The notes beneath the pieces were generated by a model that made no database searches, was not told the DNA's origin, and worked only from the letters and a program-made list of their open reading frames with translations. The position numbers and the translations under genes were made by a program. Positions 8,114-16,452 of a DNA stretch of 64,000 bases are shown here, piece after piece (within the stretch, counting starts at the first letter, position 1; each line of letters begins with the position of its first letter). The stretch is from contig CAYSQE010000001.1 of NCBI GenBank assembly GCA_964433155.1, positions 233,381 through 297,380 on the forward strand, given 5' to 3'. The DNA is from 2-01-FULL-40-13 sp964433155 (GTDB taxonomy: Bacteria > Patescibacteriota > Microgenomatia > UBA1406 > GWC2-37-13).

Positions 8114-8977
8114 TTAAAGTTCTCTTTGTAGCTCTTCCAATAATTTTTTTCCTTTAGAAGTGATTCTGTCGGGAATTTTTACTCTATAAACCACGTACTG
8201 ATCTCCACGTCGTGAAGAATTAGGATAGGGAATACCTTGCCCACGAAGTCTGATTGCTGTATTTGGTTGAGTTCCAGGTCTTATTTTTAACTTTATCAGT
8301 CCATCGATTGTTGGAACTTCAATAACTCCTCCTAAGACAGCCCGTGGATAGCTTAGATCTTTTTCAAAATAAACATCTTGGCCTTCGCGTTTAAAATAAG
8401 GATGTGGGCGAACAGATACTTGAACATCAAAATCGGAAAAACGAATGCGAGTTCCATCATCCACACCGGCCGGAATTTTAATTTTTTTTCTGTCCCCTTT
8501 TATAACTGTCGTTTTTTCAACCCCGTGAACCGCTTCATCAAATGTCAGTTCTAATTCAAAGACATCACGTCGCGCTTGTTTCCTCCCTCTTGAAAAAGGT
8601 GATTGAAATCCAAAAAACTGTTCAAAAATCTCAAATGGGTCGGAAAACCCTCCAAAATCAACTCCTTCAAATGGATTTCCACCGGAACTGGAATAGGTAT
8701 ACGTAAATGGTCCTTCTCTATAGGTTTGACTCTGACCGCCTCCTCCACCAAACCCGCCACGTTCAAATGCTTCAGCTCCGTACTGATCATACATTTCTTT
8801 TTTTTTCGGGTCTGAAAGCACCTCAAAGGCCTTATTTATTTCTTTGAATTTTCCAGTAGCTTCCGCTGATTTATTTCTATCTGGATGCCACTTGAGAGCT
8901 TGTTTACGATACGCAGCCTTTAGTTCAGATTCCGATGCACCCTTTTTAACTCCAAGAACCTCATAATAATCAACCAT
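8114..8977 (-). CDS. dnaJ: DnaJ/CbpA-type co-chaperone (no zinc finger)
   Basis: The J domain (residues 1-70) contains the HPDR tetrad that activates DnaK ATPase. A Gly/Phe-rich linker follows (about 70-115) and then the DnaJ C-terminal substrate-binding domains. The four CxxCxGxG zinc repeats of classical DnaJ are absent and the length is 287 aa, so this is the type II (CbpA-like) form. It is the last gene of the hrcA-grpE-dnaK-dnaJ operon, 11 bases after dnaK, so it is the working partner of that DnaK. Confidence 0.92.
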   Translation of the reverse strand: MVDYYEVLGVKKGASESELKAAYRKQALKWHPDRNKSAEATGKFKEINKAFEVLSDPKKKEMYDQYGAEAFERGGFGGGGGQSQTYREGPFTYTYSSSGGNPFEGVDFGGFSDPFEIFEQFFGFQSPFSRGRKQARRDVFELELTFDEAVHGVEKTTVIKGDRKKIKIPAGVDDGTRIRFSDFDVQVSVRPHPYFKREGQDVYFEKDLSYPRAVLGGVIEVPTIDGLIKLKIRPGTQPNTAIRLRGQGIPYPNSSRRGDQYVVYRVKIPDRITSKGKKLLEELQREL

Positions 8978-8988
8978 AATAAATCAAT

Positions 8989-10884
8989 TTAACTAACTAC
9001 TTCTCCTTCTTCCACATCTTTCTTCCCCTTTTTATCTTCTCCTGTTTTCTGATCTTTATCTCTTGATGGTGGAGTGGTTCCTTGTTGGCTTTGCTTACCA
9101 TACATATTCTGACCAATCTTGGTCAACGCATCAGAAAGTTCTTTGGTTTTTTCTTCCAACTCTTCCTTAGTCCCGTTTTCTAAGCTGTCTTTTAGAACTT
9201 TTATCTTTTTTTCAACATCTTCCTTAACGTCTTTTGGCGCTTTATCTCCAGCGTCCTTCAGAGACTTTTCAGCTACATAGATTATGTTATCCGCTTTGTT
9301 TCTTACTTCTATTTTCTCCTTTTCTTCTCTGTCTTTTTCTGCATTTTTTTCAGCTTCTTCCTTCATTTTCTCAATCTCATCTTTTGATAGACCGGTTGAC
9401 CCGGTAATTTTTATCGCTTGGGATTTACCTGTTGCTTTATCTTTGGCTGTAACAGTCAATATACCATTCGCATCAATATCAAAAGTTACCTCAATCTGGG
9501 GTACTCCTCGAGGCGCTGGGGGAATTCCATCAAGAATAAATCTCCCCAAAGATTTGTTATCTCTAGCCAGCGGTCTTTCTCCTTGCAATACATGTACCTC
9601 AACTTGAGTCTGATTATCTGCTGCAGTTGAAAACACTTCAGACTTGGAGGTTGGAACTGTGGTATTTCTTTGGATAAGAGCGGTCATAACTCCACCTAGT
9701 GTCTCAACTCCAAGTGTCAACGGTGTGACATCAAGTAACACCACGTCTTTTGTTTCACCTGTTAATACGCCAGCCTGAATTGCTGCTCCTACTGCTACAA
9801 CTTCGTCCGGATTCACCGATCGATTAGGATCTTTGCCAAAAAATTTCTTTACTGTTTCAATGACTTTAGGCATGCGTGTCATTCCTCCAACCAATACCAC
9901 CTCGTCGATCTTTGAAAGATCAACCTTTGCATCTTTTAAACAGGCTTTTAAAGGTTCTAGCGTCTTCTCAATCAACTCTCCAACCAGTGACTCTAACTTA
10001 GCGCGTGTAAGTTTTAATACAAGATGAAGCGGTTGACCTTCTCGAACCGTGATAAACGGAAGGTTTATCTCTGTCTCCATTGATGTAGAAAGCTCTATCT
10101 TAGCTTTTTCTGCGGCATCTCTCAACCTCTGTAAAGCTTGTGGGTCTTTCCTCAAATCAATAGCATTTTCCTTTTTAAACTCGTCGGCAATATAGTCTAG
10201 TATAACCTTATCAAAGTCATCACCGCCCAAATGTGTATCACCATTAGTTGCTTTTACTTGAAATACTCCTTCACCTAACTCAAGAACAGTGATATCAAAC
10301 GTACCTCCACCCAGATCGTACACCGCGATCGTATGCGAATGTTTTTTATCAAGCCCGTAAGCCAGAGCAGCTGCTGTTGGTTCGTTTAAAATGCGGACAA
10401 CCTCAAGCCCCGCAATCTCTCCAGCTTGTTTGGTGGCTTGTCTTTGAGAATCATCAAAATAAGCTGGGACCGTTATGACTGCTTTTTCTACTTTTTCACC
10501 CAGATACGTCTCGGCATCGGTTTTAATCTTTTGTAGAATCATTGCAGAGATTTCTTGTGGTGTAAAAGTCTTACCCTCAACTTCCACCACCGCTTTTCCT
10601 TCCTTTCCTTCCTTTATCGTGTAAGGCAACCATTTTTTGTCGTAGCCTACAGAGGCATCGTCGAAATGCCTACCCATCAATCGTTTGATAGAAAAGATAG
10701 TATTTTTCGGATTTATAACCATCTGCCTTTTTGCAACGTCGCCAACGATTCTTTTAATTGGATCAACAACCGAAGGGATTACGTTTCTACCCTCTTGAGA
10801 ATGTATGACTTTTGGTTTTCCACCTTCCATAACAGCCACGCATGAATTTGTTGTTCCAAGATCTATGCCTATAATTTTTGCCAT
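8989..10884 (-). CDS. dnaK: Chaperone DnaK (Hsp70)
   Basis: ATP-dependent chaperone that binds exposed hydrophobic peptides. The 631-aa protein begins with the phosphate-1 motif IGIDLGTTNSCVAV and has VYDLGGGTFD and VGGMTRMPKV in the actin-like ATPase domain. The linker DVVLLDVTPLTLGVET (about residues 390) joins the beta-sandwich substrate domain and helical lid. The C-terminal tail is Gln/Lys/Glu-rich. It sits 12 bases after grpE and 11 before dnaJ. Identification is secure. Confidence 0.97.
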   Translation of the reverse strand: MAKIIGIDLGTTNSCVAVMEGGKPKVIHSQEGRNVIPSVVDPIKRIVGDVAKRQMVINPKNTIFSIKRLMGRHFDDASVGYDKKWLPYTIKEGKEGKAVVEVEGKTFTPQEISAMILQKIKTDAETYLGEKVEKAVITVPAYFDDSQRQATKQAGEIAGLEVVRILNEPTAAALAYGLDKKHSHTIAVYDLGGGTFDITVLELGEGVFQVKATNGDTHLGGDDFDKVILDYIADEFKKENAIDLRKDPQALQRLRDAAEKAKIELSTSMETEINLPFITVREGQPLHLVLKLTRAKLESLVGELIEKTLEPLKACLKDAKVDLSKIDEVVLVGGMTRMPKVIETVKKFFGKDPNRSVNPDEVVAVGAAIQAGVLTGETKDVVLLDVTPLTLGVETLGGVMTALIQRNTTVPTSKSEVFSTAADNQTQVEVHVLQGERPLARDNKSLGRFILDGIPPAPRGVPQIEVTFDIDANGILTVTAKDKATGKSQAIKITGSTGLSKDEIEKMKEEAEKNAEKDREEKEKIEVRNKADNIIYVAEKSLKDAGDKAPKDVKEDVEKKIKVLKDSLENGTKEELEEKTKELSDALTKIGQNMYGKQSQQGTTPPSRDKDQKTGEDKKGKKDVEEGEVVS

Positions 10885-10896
10885 AGTATTTATTGA

Positions 10897-11415
10897 TTAA
10901 TTAATAATTTTTTTACTTACCTTCACTTGCGCAACTCGCAAAATCTTTCCATTATATTTATAACCCTTTCTTAAAACTTCTCTAACAATATTATCTTTAT
11001 CTCCCTTTATAACATCTATTGCTTCCGCCAGATGCGGATCAAATTCCTTATCCAAAACTTGAATTTCCTCCAATCCAATCTCTTGTAACGTTTTATTAAA
11101 ACTGTCTTTAACCATTTTCAAACCTGCATCTTTGAAAAAAACTTCTGCTTTATCAAGATTATCAAGAAATGGAAGCAATTGTAAAAGAACATTGATAACT
11201 GCAACCTGTTGAACTATATCTTTTTCCTCTTTAACCCTTTTCTCATAATTCTGATAGTCGGCCAAGGCCCTTAAATATTTATTTTTATAATCCTCAATTT
11301 GTTTTTTTAACTCATCAATCTCTTTTTTTAATTTCTCAACATCTGTTTTTTGACTAGCTTGTTTTTTTGCCTTGTCCTCCGAAGCTTTAGCGAAGGAGGA
11401 TTTTTGATCACTCAT
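10897..11415 (-). CDS. grpE: Nucleotide exchange factor GrpE
   Basis: Releases ADP from DnaK. The 172-aa protein has a long N-terminal coiled coil (about residues 25-65, EIDELKKQIEDYKNKYLRAL) and a C-terminal beta domain with the family stretch EIQVLDKEFDPHLAEAI. Its start overlaps the hrcA stop by 4 bases. Residues 5-16 (SSFAKASEDKAK) are encoded by palindromic mini-element A inserted in frame in the disordered N-terminus, so the original start region has been altered without breaking the gene. Confidence 0.95.
   Translation of the reverse strand: MSDQKSSFAKASEDKAKKQASQKTDVEKLKKEIDELKKQIEDYKNKYLRALADYQNYEKRVKEEKDIVQQVAVINVLLQLLPFLDNLDKAEVFFKDAGLKMVKDSFNKTLQEIGLEEIQVLDKEFDPHLAEAIDVIKGDKDNIVREVLRKGYKYNGKILRVAQVKVSKKIIN
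11371..11400 (-). repeat. Palindromic mini-element A, copy 1 (inside grpE)
   Basis: A 30-base unit: CTTG, then TCCTCC, a GAAGC-TTTA-GC core, and GGAGGA. The 6-base outer arms pair exactly. The same unit recurs at 24565-24594 and 61560-61597. It is translated here as FAKASEDK. Confidence 0.7.
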
Positions 11416-12194
11416 AAGCCTTGTTCTTTCATTAACTGTTCAACAAGATTAGAGATAAATTTTATTTGCGGACTTATTTCTTCATAATACATTCGCTTGG
11501 GTCCAACCACTCCAATTATCCCCTTAATTTTTTGTCCTTCAAATTCGCAAAAGACGCTTGCACAAGATTCAAAAACAGGATCTCTAAAATCCTCTTCTCC
11601 CAAAAGATATATTATATCTTCTTCCATCCGATAAAATCTATCTAGAATTGTTTCCCAATAGGCCACCTCATCCAGTAGTTCGAATATGTTTTTTGAAAGG
11701 CTCAAATTTAAAAATTCTGGTTTATTTAGCAAATTCCCAACTCCTGAATAATATACATCACCCAGGTTGGTTGCTGAAAGAGAAAGAAGTCCTGTCTTTT
11801 CTGCCAAAGCTTTTGTCGCATGCTGAAGTAACCGATGTGATTCGGTTCTATCATCCCAAATACTGTTTTTAAAACTAACTTCATCGGTGGTTGAGAGGTC
11901 TTTTGTTTTCATAAGATGCTTGATATAAAAACGAAATCCCTTAGCTGAGGGAATTCTACCAGAGGAAAAGTGGGTTTTTTTGAGGTGTCCTTTTTTTGCT
12001 AACTCGACCATCTCGTTTCGAACGGTTGCAGGAGAAACACCAAGTTTATACTTTTTTTCCAAAATTTCAGACCCAACTGGGCCACCACTTTCTGTGTATT
12101 CTAGAATAATTGCTTTTAGAATATCTACCTGTCTGGGAGTAAGATCGTCCATACTTGTGCTAAGCGACTCTTTATTTTTGAGGAGTCGAAGCAT
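11412..12194 (-). CDS. hrcA: Heat-inducible transcription repressor HrcA (short form)
   Basis: Represses heat-shock operons by binding CIRCE. I start it at 12194 (MLRLLKNKE), because a consensus promoter with its -10 ending 8 bases upstream predicts a leaderless mRNA; the frame is open further upstream but runs through the promoter. The N-terminal winged helix reads LTPRQVDILKAIILEYTESG and GVSPATVRNEM. At 260 aa it is about 80 residues shorter than typical HrcA, missing part of the inserted dimerisation region. It overlaps grpE by ATGA and heads the operon. Confidence 0.88.
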   Translation of the reverse strand: MLRLLKNKESLSTSMDDLTPRQVDILKAIILEYTESGGPVGSEILEKKYKLGVSPATVRNEMVELAKKGHLKKTHFSSGRIPSAKGFRFYIKHLMKTKDLSTTDEVSFKNSIWDDRTESHRLLQHATKALAEKTGLLSLSATNLGDVYYSGVGNLLNKPEFLNLSLSKNIFELLDEVAYWETILDRFYRMEEDIIYLLGEEDFRDPVFESCASVFCEFEGQKIKGIIGVVGPKRMYYEEISPQIKFISNLVEQLMKEQGL

Positions 12195-12220
12195 TAGCAA
12201 TACTATAACAAGTCTGCTAA
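12194..12220. promoter_or_regulatory. Degenerate CIRCE operator for HrcA
   Basis: TTAGCAATA, 9 bases, GTCTGCTAA: the 9-9-9 layout and outer TTAGCA/TGCTAA of CIRCE are kept, while the inner CTC/GAG is lost. It overlaps the hrcA -10 and start codon, so binding would block initiation. Confidence 0.6.
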
Positions 12221-12230
12221 TGTATGTCAA
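12202..12230 (-). promoter_or_regulatory. hrcA operon promoter
   Basis: The minus strand reads TTGACA (12230-12225), a 17-base spacer and TATAGT (12207-12202), then 7 bases to the ATG at 12194. Confidence 0.75.
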
Positions 12231-12241
12231 GTGGAAAATAA

Positions 12242-12247
12242 TATAAA
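12242..12247 (+). promoter_or_regulatory. -10 of nfo (leaderless)
   Basis: TATAAA lies 7 bases before ATG 12255. No good -35 is seen; it is back to back with the hrcA promoter. Confidence 0.4.
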
Positions 12248-12254
12248 ATATTGC

Positions 12255-13109
12255 ATGCTCAAACTTGGTGCACATCAATCAATTGAGGGAGGATATACAA
12301 AAGCTCTTAAACGGATAAAAAATATTGGGGGTAACTGTCTACAAATGTTTTCATCTTCGCCTCGGGGTTGGAATTTCACAAAGATAGACGAAGTTGACGC
12401 TACTGAATTTGTTGAAAGAAAAAATGAGTTAAAAATCGATCCAGTTTATTTTCATGCTTCCTATCTTATTAACTTAGCTGATGAAGAAAGAATAGGTAGT
12501 CTTTCAAAACTGTCTTTAATAGCCGAACTATCTATTGCTCCAAAATTAAGAATAAGAGGAAGCATCGTACATTTGGGTTCGTTTAAAACAAAATTAGAAA
12601 AAAATAGCTCACAACTTTTACACGGCCGTATCAAAGTTGTTGTAAATAATATAAAAGAAATTTTAAGTAAATCACAGAACTCATCATACTTCATTATTGA
12701 AAACTCCGGAAACAGAAAGATTGGCCAGGATTTGACGGAAATTGCAACGATTACCAAACAAGTTAATGATGATCGTGTAAGGATCTGTCTGGATATATGT
12801 CATCTTTATTCTGCGGGATACGATCTTTCATCAGCCAAAAAACTCAAGGCCTTTTTTCTGGCATTTGATAAACTTATTGGGCTCGAAAAACTTGAGGTTA
12901 TTCATGCAAACGACAGCCGCGATCCTTTTAACTCTGGCCGCGATCGACATGAAAATATTGGAAAAGGAACAATCCCCCTTGAAGCATTTAAATTACTTTT
13001 GAACCATCCAAAAACTAAACATCTTCCTTTTATCATCGAAACACCTGGTTTTGACGATCAAGGACCTGATAAAAGGAATTTGGATATTTTGAAGAAAATG
13101 CTCGATTAA
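12255..13109 (+). CDS. nfo: Endonuclease IV (AP endonuclease)
   Basis: Cleaves DNA 5' of abasic sites in base excision repair, using three zinc ions in a TIM barrel. The start at 12255 (MLKLGAHQSIEGG) matches the family N-terminus; the frame is open 8 codons upstream but covers the -10. Metal-ligand motifs are visible in order: HASYL, VHLGSF, IENSGNRK, CLDICHLYSAGYD, HANDSRDPFNSGRDRHENIG and IIETPG. At 284 aa it is the usual length. Divergent from hrcA. Confidence 0.93.
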   Translation: MLKLGAHQSIEGGYTKALKRIKNIGGNCLQMFSSSPRGWNFTKIDEVDATEFVERKNELKIDPVYFHASYLINLADEERIGSLSKLSLIAELSIAPKLRIRGSIVHLGSFKTKLEKNSSQLLHGRIKVVVNNIKEILSKSQNSSYFIIENSGNRKIGQDLTEIATITKQVNDDRVRICLDICHLYSAGYDLSSAKKLKAFFLAFDKLIGLEKLEVIHANDSRDPFNSGRDRHENIGKGTIPLEAFKLLLNHPKTKHLPFIIETPGFDDQGPDKRNLDILKKMLD

Positions 13110-13114
13110 TTTGT

Positions 13115-13120
13115 TATAAT
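13115..13120 (+). promoter_or_regulatory. -10 of the 109-aa gene (leaderless)
   Basis: TATAAT with 6 bases before ATG 13127. Confidence 0.5.
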
Positions 13121-13126
13121 AGGCCA

Positions 13127-13456
13127 ATGGGATTTACAGAAGCTAAGTCAGGAATGAACACTCCCGCCATCGACTGGCACACTGCCAAAAACGCTGTTTT
13201 TGATTTTATAAACAGCCATGCTCAATTAGATAAATACGCTCCTGGTTATAGAACCGGGATAGAGAGATATTATCCAGCTAAATATTTTCCCACTAATCAA
13301 ATTGGCTGGTATGCGGCAGGTTTTGAAGCTTTAGCTAAAAATAAAAGATATCACCACCTCTTTGTTAGTGGTAATTCTGCTGATTCTGTTATTGATCTCG
13401 GTGATCAACCGAGCGAATATGTGGCACAAATGTGGGAACCAGATCCTGAAGCTTAA
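13127..13456 (+). CDS. Hypothetical protein (109 aa)
   Basis: I do not recognise this family. It has no signal peptide, membrane segment or known motif. Aromatic residues are frequent (DWHTAKNAVFDF, GIERYYPAKYF, IGWYAAGFEAL), and the C-terminus is acidic (AQMWEPDPEA). It has its own TATAAT 6 bases before the start, between nfo and cca, so it is probably expressed alone. Confidence 0.5.
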   Translation: MGFTEAKSGMNTPAIDWHTAKNAVFDFINSHAQLDKYAPGYRTGIERYYPAKYFPTNQIGWYAAGFEALAKNKRYHHLFVSGNSADSVIDLGDQPSEYVAQMWEPDPEA

Positions 13457-13479
13457 GACTGAAAAAATAATTTTTCAGC

Positions 13480-13485
13480 TATAAT
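13480..13485 (+). promoter_or_regulatory. -10 of cca (leaderless)
   Basis: A consensus TATAAT with 6 bases before ATG 13492. Confidence 0.55.
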
Positions 13486-13491
13486 TACTTC

Positions 13492-14874
13492 ATGTTTAAA
13501 TTGCCAAAAAGTGTAACAGACTTCATGAGTGTGTTTAAAAAAAATAACTTTCAAATCTACCTGGTCGGTGGAGCTGTGAGAGATATTCTTCTTAATAAAG
13601 ATCCAACAAATGTTGGAGATAACTGGGACTTTGCAACTGATGCAACGCCTCAAGAAATTCTCAAACTATTCCCAAAAGGCAAATATAATAATAAGTACGG
13701 TACTGTATTGATTACAACCAACAATCAACAACCAACAATCAACAATTCTGTAATTTTCGAAATTACGCCTTTTCGTAAAGAATCAGACTACAGAGATCTT
13801 CGTCACCCTGAAAAAATCGAGTGGGCAAAAACTATTGAAGAGGATCTTGCGAGGCGAGATTTTACTATCAATGCAATAGCATATGATGGAGAAAAAATAG
13901 TCGATCCATTCAAAGGACAGGAACATCTTGATCAAAATCTTATTGTTGCTGTTGGTGAACCAAATAAACGATTTAATGAGGATGCACTTAGATTGATGAG
14001 GGCGATCCGATTTGCTTCTGAACTTGGATTTTTGCTTGAAGACAAAACTAGACAGTCGATTCAGAAAAATGCTGAACTTATCACAAAAATTTCCTGGGAA
14101 AGAATACGTGATGAACTTTTTAAGATTTTAGCCTCGCCAAACCCTGCGGAAGGAATCCTTTTTATGCGAAGCATCGGTCTTTTGACCTTTATCCTGCCTG
14201 AAGTTGACATATGCTTTATCATCCCACAAAAAAGCCCAAAACGTCATCATATATACGATGTGGGAACACACCTTGTTATGGCATTGAAACATTGTCCATC
14301 TAATGATGTGATAACACGCTTTGCAACCCTTCTTCATGACGTCGGTAAATCTACGACATTCAAAAGAGAAGAGAAAACTGGACTCATAACTTTTTATAAT
14401 CACGAGGTTGTGGGAACTCAAATGGTAAAGAAAATTGCAGATCGCTTAAGGCTTTCAAATAAGCAAAAAGAAAAACTCGTAAGGCTTGTTCAATATCATC
14501 AATTTACTGTTACCGAGCTTCAAACCGACAAAGCAGTAAGAAGGTTTATTCGAAATCTCGGCAAAGAATATCTTATGGATATGCTCGATCTTCGCTATGC
14601 AGACCGAGTTGGATCAGGCGCCAAACCTACCTCCTGGCGCTATGAACTGTTTAAAAAACGTTTGGTTGAAGTTCAAAAAAAACCTTTTTCAATAGCAGAT
14701 TTAAAAGTCGATGGCAATGATGTTATGAAGATTTTAAATATAAAACCAGGTCCTAAAGTCGGAGAAATTCTCAAAACTATATTTAACGACGTCGAGGAGG
14801 GGAGGGTGAAAAATGAAAGAGATACCTTGTTGATAAAACTGAAAGAATTAAAAATGGCAAATATGTCATCCTGA
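13492..14874 (+). CDS. cca: CCA tRNA nucleotidyltransferase with HD domain
   Basis: Adds or repairs the 3' CCA of tRNAs. The class II polymerase-beta head has VGGAVRD near residue 24, the metal-binding DFATDA near 44, RRDFTINA near 120 and the RNA-binding stretch RFNEDALRLMRAIRFASELGF. A C-terminal HD phosphohydrolase domain follows (RFATLLHDVGK near 278). The 460-aa length fits HD-containing CCA enzymes. The last three codons and the stop come from repeat D1, which it shares with the convergent MBL gene. Poly(A) polymerase is the alternative assignment. Confidence 0.88.
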   Translation: MFKLPKSVTDFMSVFKKNNFQIYLVGGAVRDILLNKDPTNVGDNWDFATDATPQEILKLFPKGKYNNKYGTVLITTNNQQPTINNSVIFEITPFRKESDYRDLRHPEKIEWAKTIEEDLARRDFTINAIAYDGEKIVDPFKGQEHLDQNLIVAVGEPNKRFNEDALRLMRAIRFASELGFLLEDKTRQSIQKNAELITKISWERIRDELFKILASPNPAEGILFMRSIGLLTFILPEVDICFIIPQKSPKRHHIYDVGTHLVMALKHCPSNDVITRFATLLHDVGKSTTFKREEKTGLITFYNHEVVGTQMVKKIADRLRLSNKQKEKLVRLVQYHQFTVTELQTDKAVRRFIRNLGKEYLMDMLDLRYADRVGSGAKPTSWRYELFKKRLVEVQKKPFSIADLKVDGNDVMKILNIKPGPKVGEILKTIFNDVEEGRVKNERDTLLIKLKELKMANMSS

Positions 14875-14922
14875 ATTTACTTCAGGATCTAAATTGAGAT
14901 TCCGAAACAAGTTCGGAATGAT
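14863..14922. repeat. Double-hairpin repeat D1 at convergent gene ends
   Basis: Two adjacent hairpins: ATCCTGAA/TTCAGGAT (14868-14888) and ATTCCGAA/TTCGGAAT (14899-14919). It supplies the cca stop codon and the last ~18 codons of the MBL gene, and probably doubles as the terminator. Confidence 0.6.
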
Positions 14923-15564
14923 AAACTTCTCTTTTCTAATTGTAGTTCTTTCTCCATGACCTGGGTAAACCATCACTTCTCCTGGCAACTTTAATAACCG
15001 CATTAGTGAATTATTTAAATCAACTTTACTACTATAAGAAAAATCATATCTCCCAATTGCTCCCTTAAATAATGTGTCTCCTGTAAATATTACTTTCTCC
15101 ATCTCAAAGTAATAACAGCAACTTCCTGGAGTATGCCCAGTAGTAAATAAAATTTCCAATTTCCAACCTGCCTCGCCGGCAGGCGGGTTTCTAATTTCTA
15201 ATTTTCCAGGCTTAAGATATTTTATGTGTGTTGGTTGCAAAGAATGCGGGTTGAAACCTAAAAAATATTCTGCTGTCTCGTTTATTCGTTTAACTAAGAA
15301 CAGATCTTCTTTAAAGATATAAAGCGGAACGTTAAAACTCTTCTGAATCTCGCCTGCTGCCATGATGTGGTCAAAATGTCCGTGAGTAGCCAACATTCCA
15401 ACCAACTTCAACCTTCTTCTTTGCAGCTCCTCTAAAATAAATGGAGCATCGTCAGCAGGGTCAATAATTATACATTCACCTTCCTGGACTAAAAAATAAC
15501 AGTTCGCCTGAAGTTGACCTAAGGAGAATGTTATAATCTTCAATGTATTTTTACGACTTTTCAT
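14866..15564 (-). CDS. MBL-fold hydrolase (glyoxalase II-like)
   Basis: Metallo-beta-lactamase fold enzyme of the hydroxyacylglutathione-hydrolase-like group; the substrate is unknown. The metal motif THGHFDH is near residue 60, GHTPGSC near 140, FTGDTLFKGAIGR near 160 and a VYPGHGE late histidine motif near 200. Two mini-repeats have entered the gene: element B encodes PPAGEAG at about residues 125-131 in a surface loop, and repeat D1 encodes the last ~18 residues (IIPNLFRNLNLDPEVNSG). Both keep the frame. Last gene of the sec operon, 24 bases after secF. Confidence 0.82.
   Translation of the reverse strand: MKSRKNTLKIITFSLGQLQANCYFLVQEGECIIIDPADDAPFILEELQRRRLKLVGMLATHGHFDHIMAAGEIQKSFNVPLYIFKEDLFLVKRINETAEYFLGFNPHSLQPTHIKYLKPGKLEIRNPPAGEAGWKLEILFTTGHTPGSCCYYFEMEKVIFTGDTLFKGAIGRYDFSYSSKVDLNNSLMRLLKLPGEVMVYPGHGERTTIRKEKFIIPNLFRNLNLDPEVNSG
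15167..15188 (-). repeat. Palindromic mini-element B, copy 1 (inside the MBL gene)
   Basis: CCTGCC (15168-15173) and GGCAGG (15178-15183) form the arms, followed by CGGGT. It encodes PPAGEAG in frame. A second copy is in groES at 58871-58893. Confidence 0.65.
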
Positions 15565-15588
15565 GCGATCGTCTCAAAAGTTGTGAAT

Positions 15589-16452
15589 TTATCTTTTCCT
15601 TTTTTCTAACCAGACTAAAATAGGAGTTGCGACAAATGGCGAAGAATATGTACCTGTGATTGTGCCAATAAGGAGTGTGATGATAAAAAAGCGAATTGTT
15701 GAACCGCCAAGAAGTATCAAGGCTAAAAGCATAAAAATAATAGTCATCGAGTTGTTGAGCGAACGAACTAACGTTTCAGTAAGGGCTTTATTGGCATAAT
15801 CATCGACATCACTAGACTCAAGATTTACTCGATATTCTCTTATCTTGTCAAAGATGACAATAGTATCATGAACTGAAAATGACATCGTCGTCAATAACGC
15901 AGTAACAAAGAGTGTATTGACTTCTGCCCCGAAAAAATGAGACATTAAAGAATACAAACCCACCACAACCAAGAAATCATGAATCATGGCCAAGATGGCA
16001 GAAACCGCAAAATAAAAACTTTTGAACGCAAAACTCATATAGAGAAGTATGCCTATTATCGCAATAGCTGAAGCTATTAATGTTTTCCTTAGTGTTTCTT
16101 CACCAATTGTTGGGCCAACAGTCTCTGACCTCAATACCGTAATTTTTATTTCAAATTTTTCTTGGAGGTCTTTTTTGATCTGAGCTTCTTTTTGCTCATC
16201 TAAAGCTTTAGTTCTTATCAAAATATCATTACCCCTTTCTTTTATATCAATTAACTCTACCCTTTTGTCTTTAAATAATTTTTTTATTTCATTAGTTTCG
16301 ACTTTCTTATCAAGACGATACTCAAGATTTGTCCCTCCAACAAAATCAATTGAGTAACGAAAACCCCACCTAAGGACTGAGAATAACCCAAAGCAAATTA
16401 CTGTTGCGGAAATCAAAAAATAGAGCCATCTATATTTCAAAAAGTTAAACAT
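15589..16452 (-). CDS. secF: Protein translocase subunit SecF
   Basis: Inner-membrane partner of SecD that uses the proton-motive force to complete protein export through SecYEG. The 287-aa protein has an N-terminal membrane segment (about 10-30), a periplasmic domain and five more membrane segments. The family signatures DFVGGTNLEY near residue 37 and HDTIVIFDKIRE near 195 are both present. It overlaps secD by 8 bases. No yajC is seen nearby. Confidence 0.95.
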   Translation of the reverse strand: MFNFLKYRWLYFLISATVICFGLFSVLRWGFRYSIDFVGGTNLEYRLDKKVETNEIKKLFKDKRVELIDIKERGNDILIRTKALDEQKEAQIKKDLQEKFEIKITVLRSETVGPTIGEETLRKTLIASAIAIIGILLYMSFAFKSFYFAVSAILAMIHDFLVVVGLYSLMSHFFGAEVNTLFVTALLTTMSFSVHDTIVIFDKIREYRVNLESSDVDDYANKALTETLVRSLNNSMTIIFMLLALILLGGSTIRFFIITLLIGTITGTYSSPFVATPILVWLEKRKR

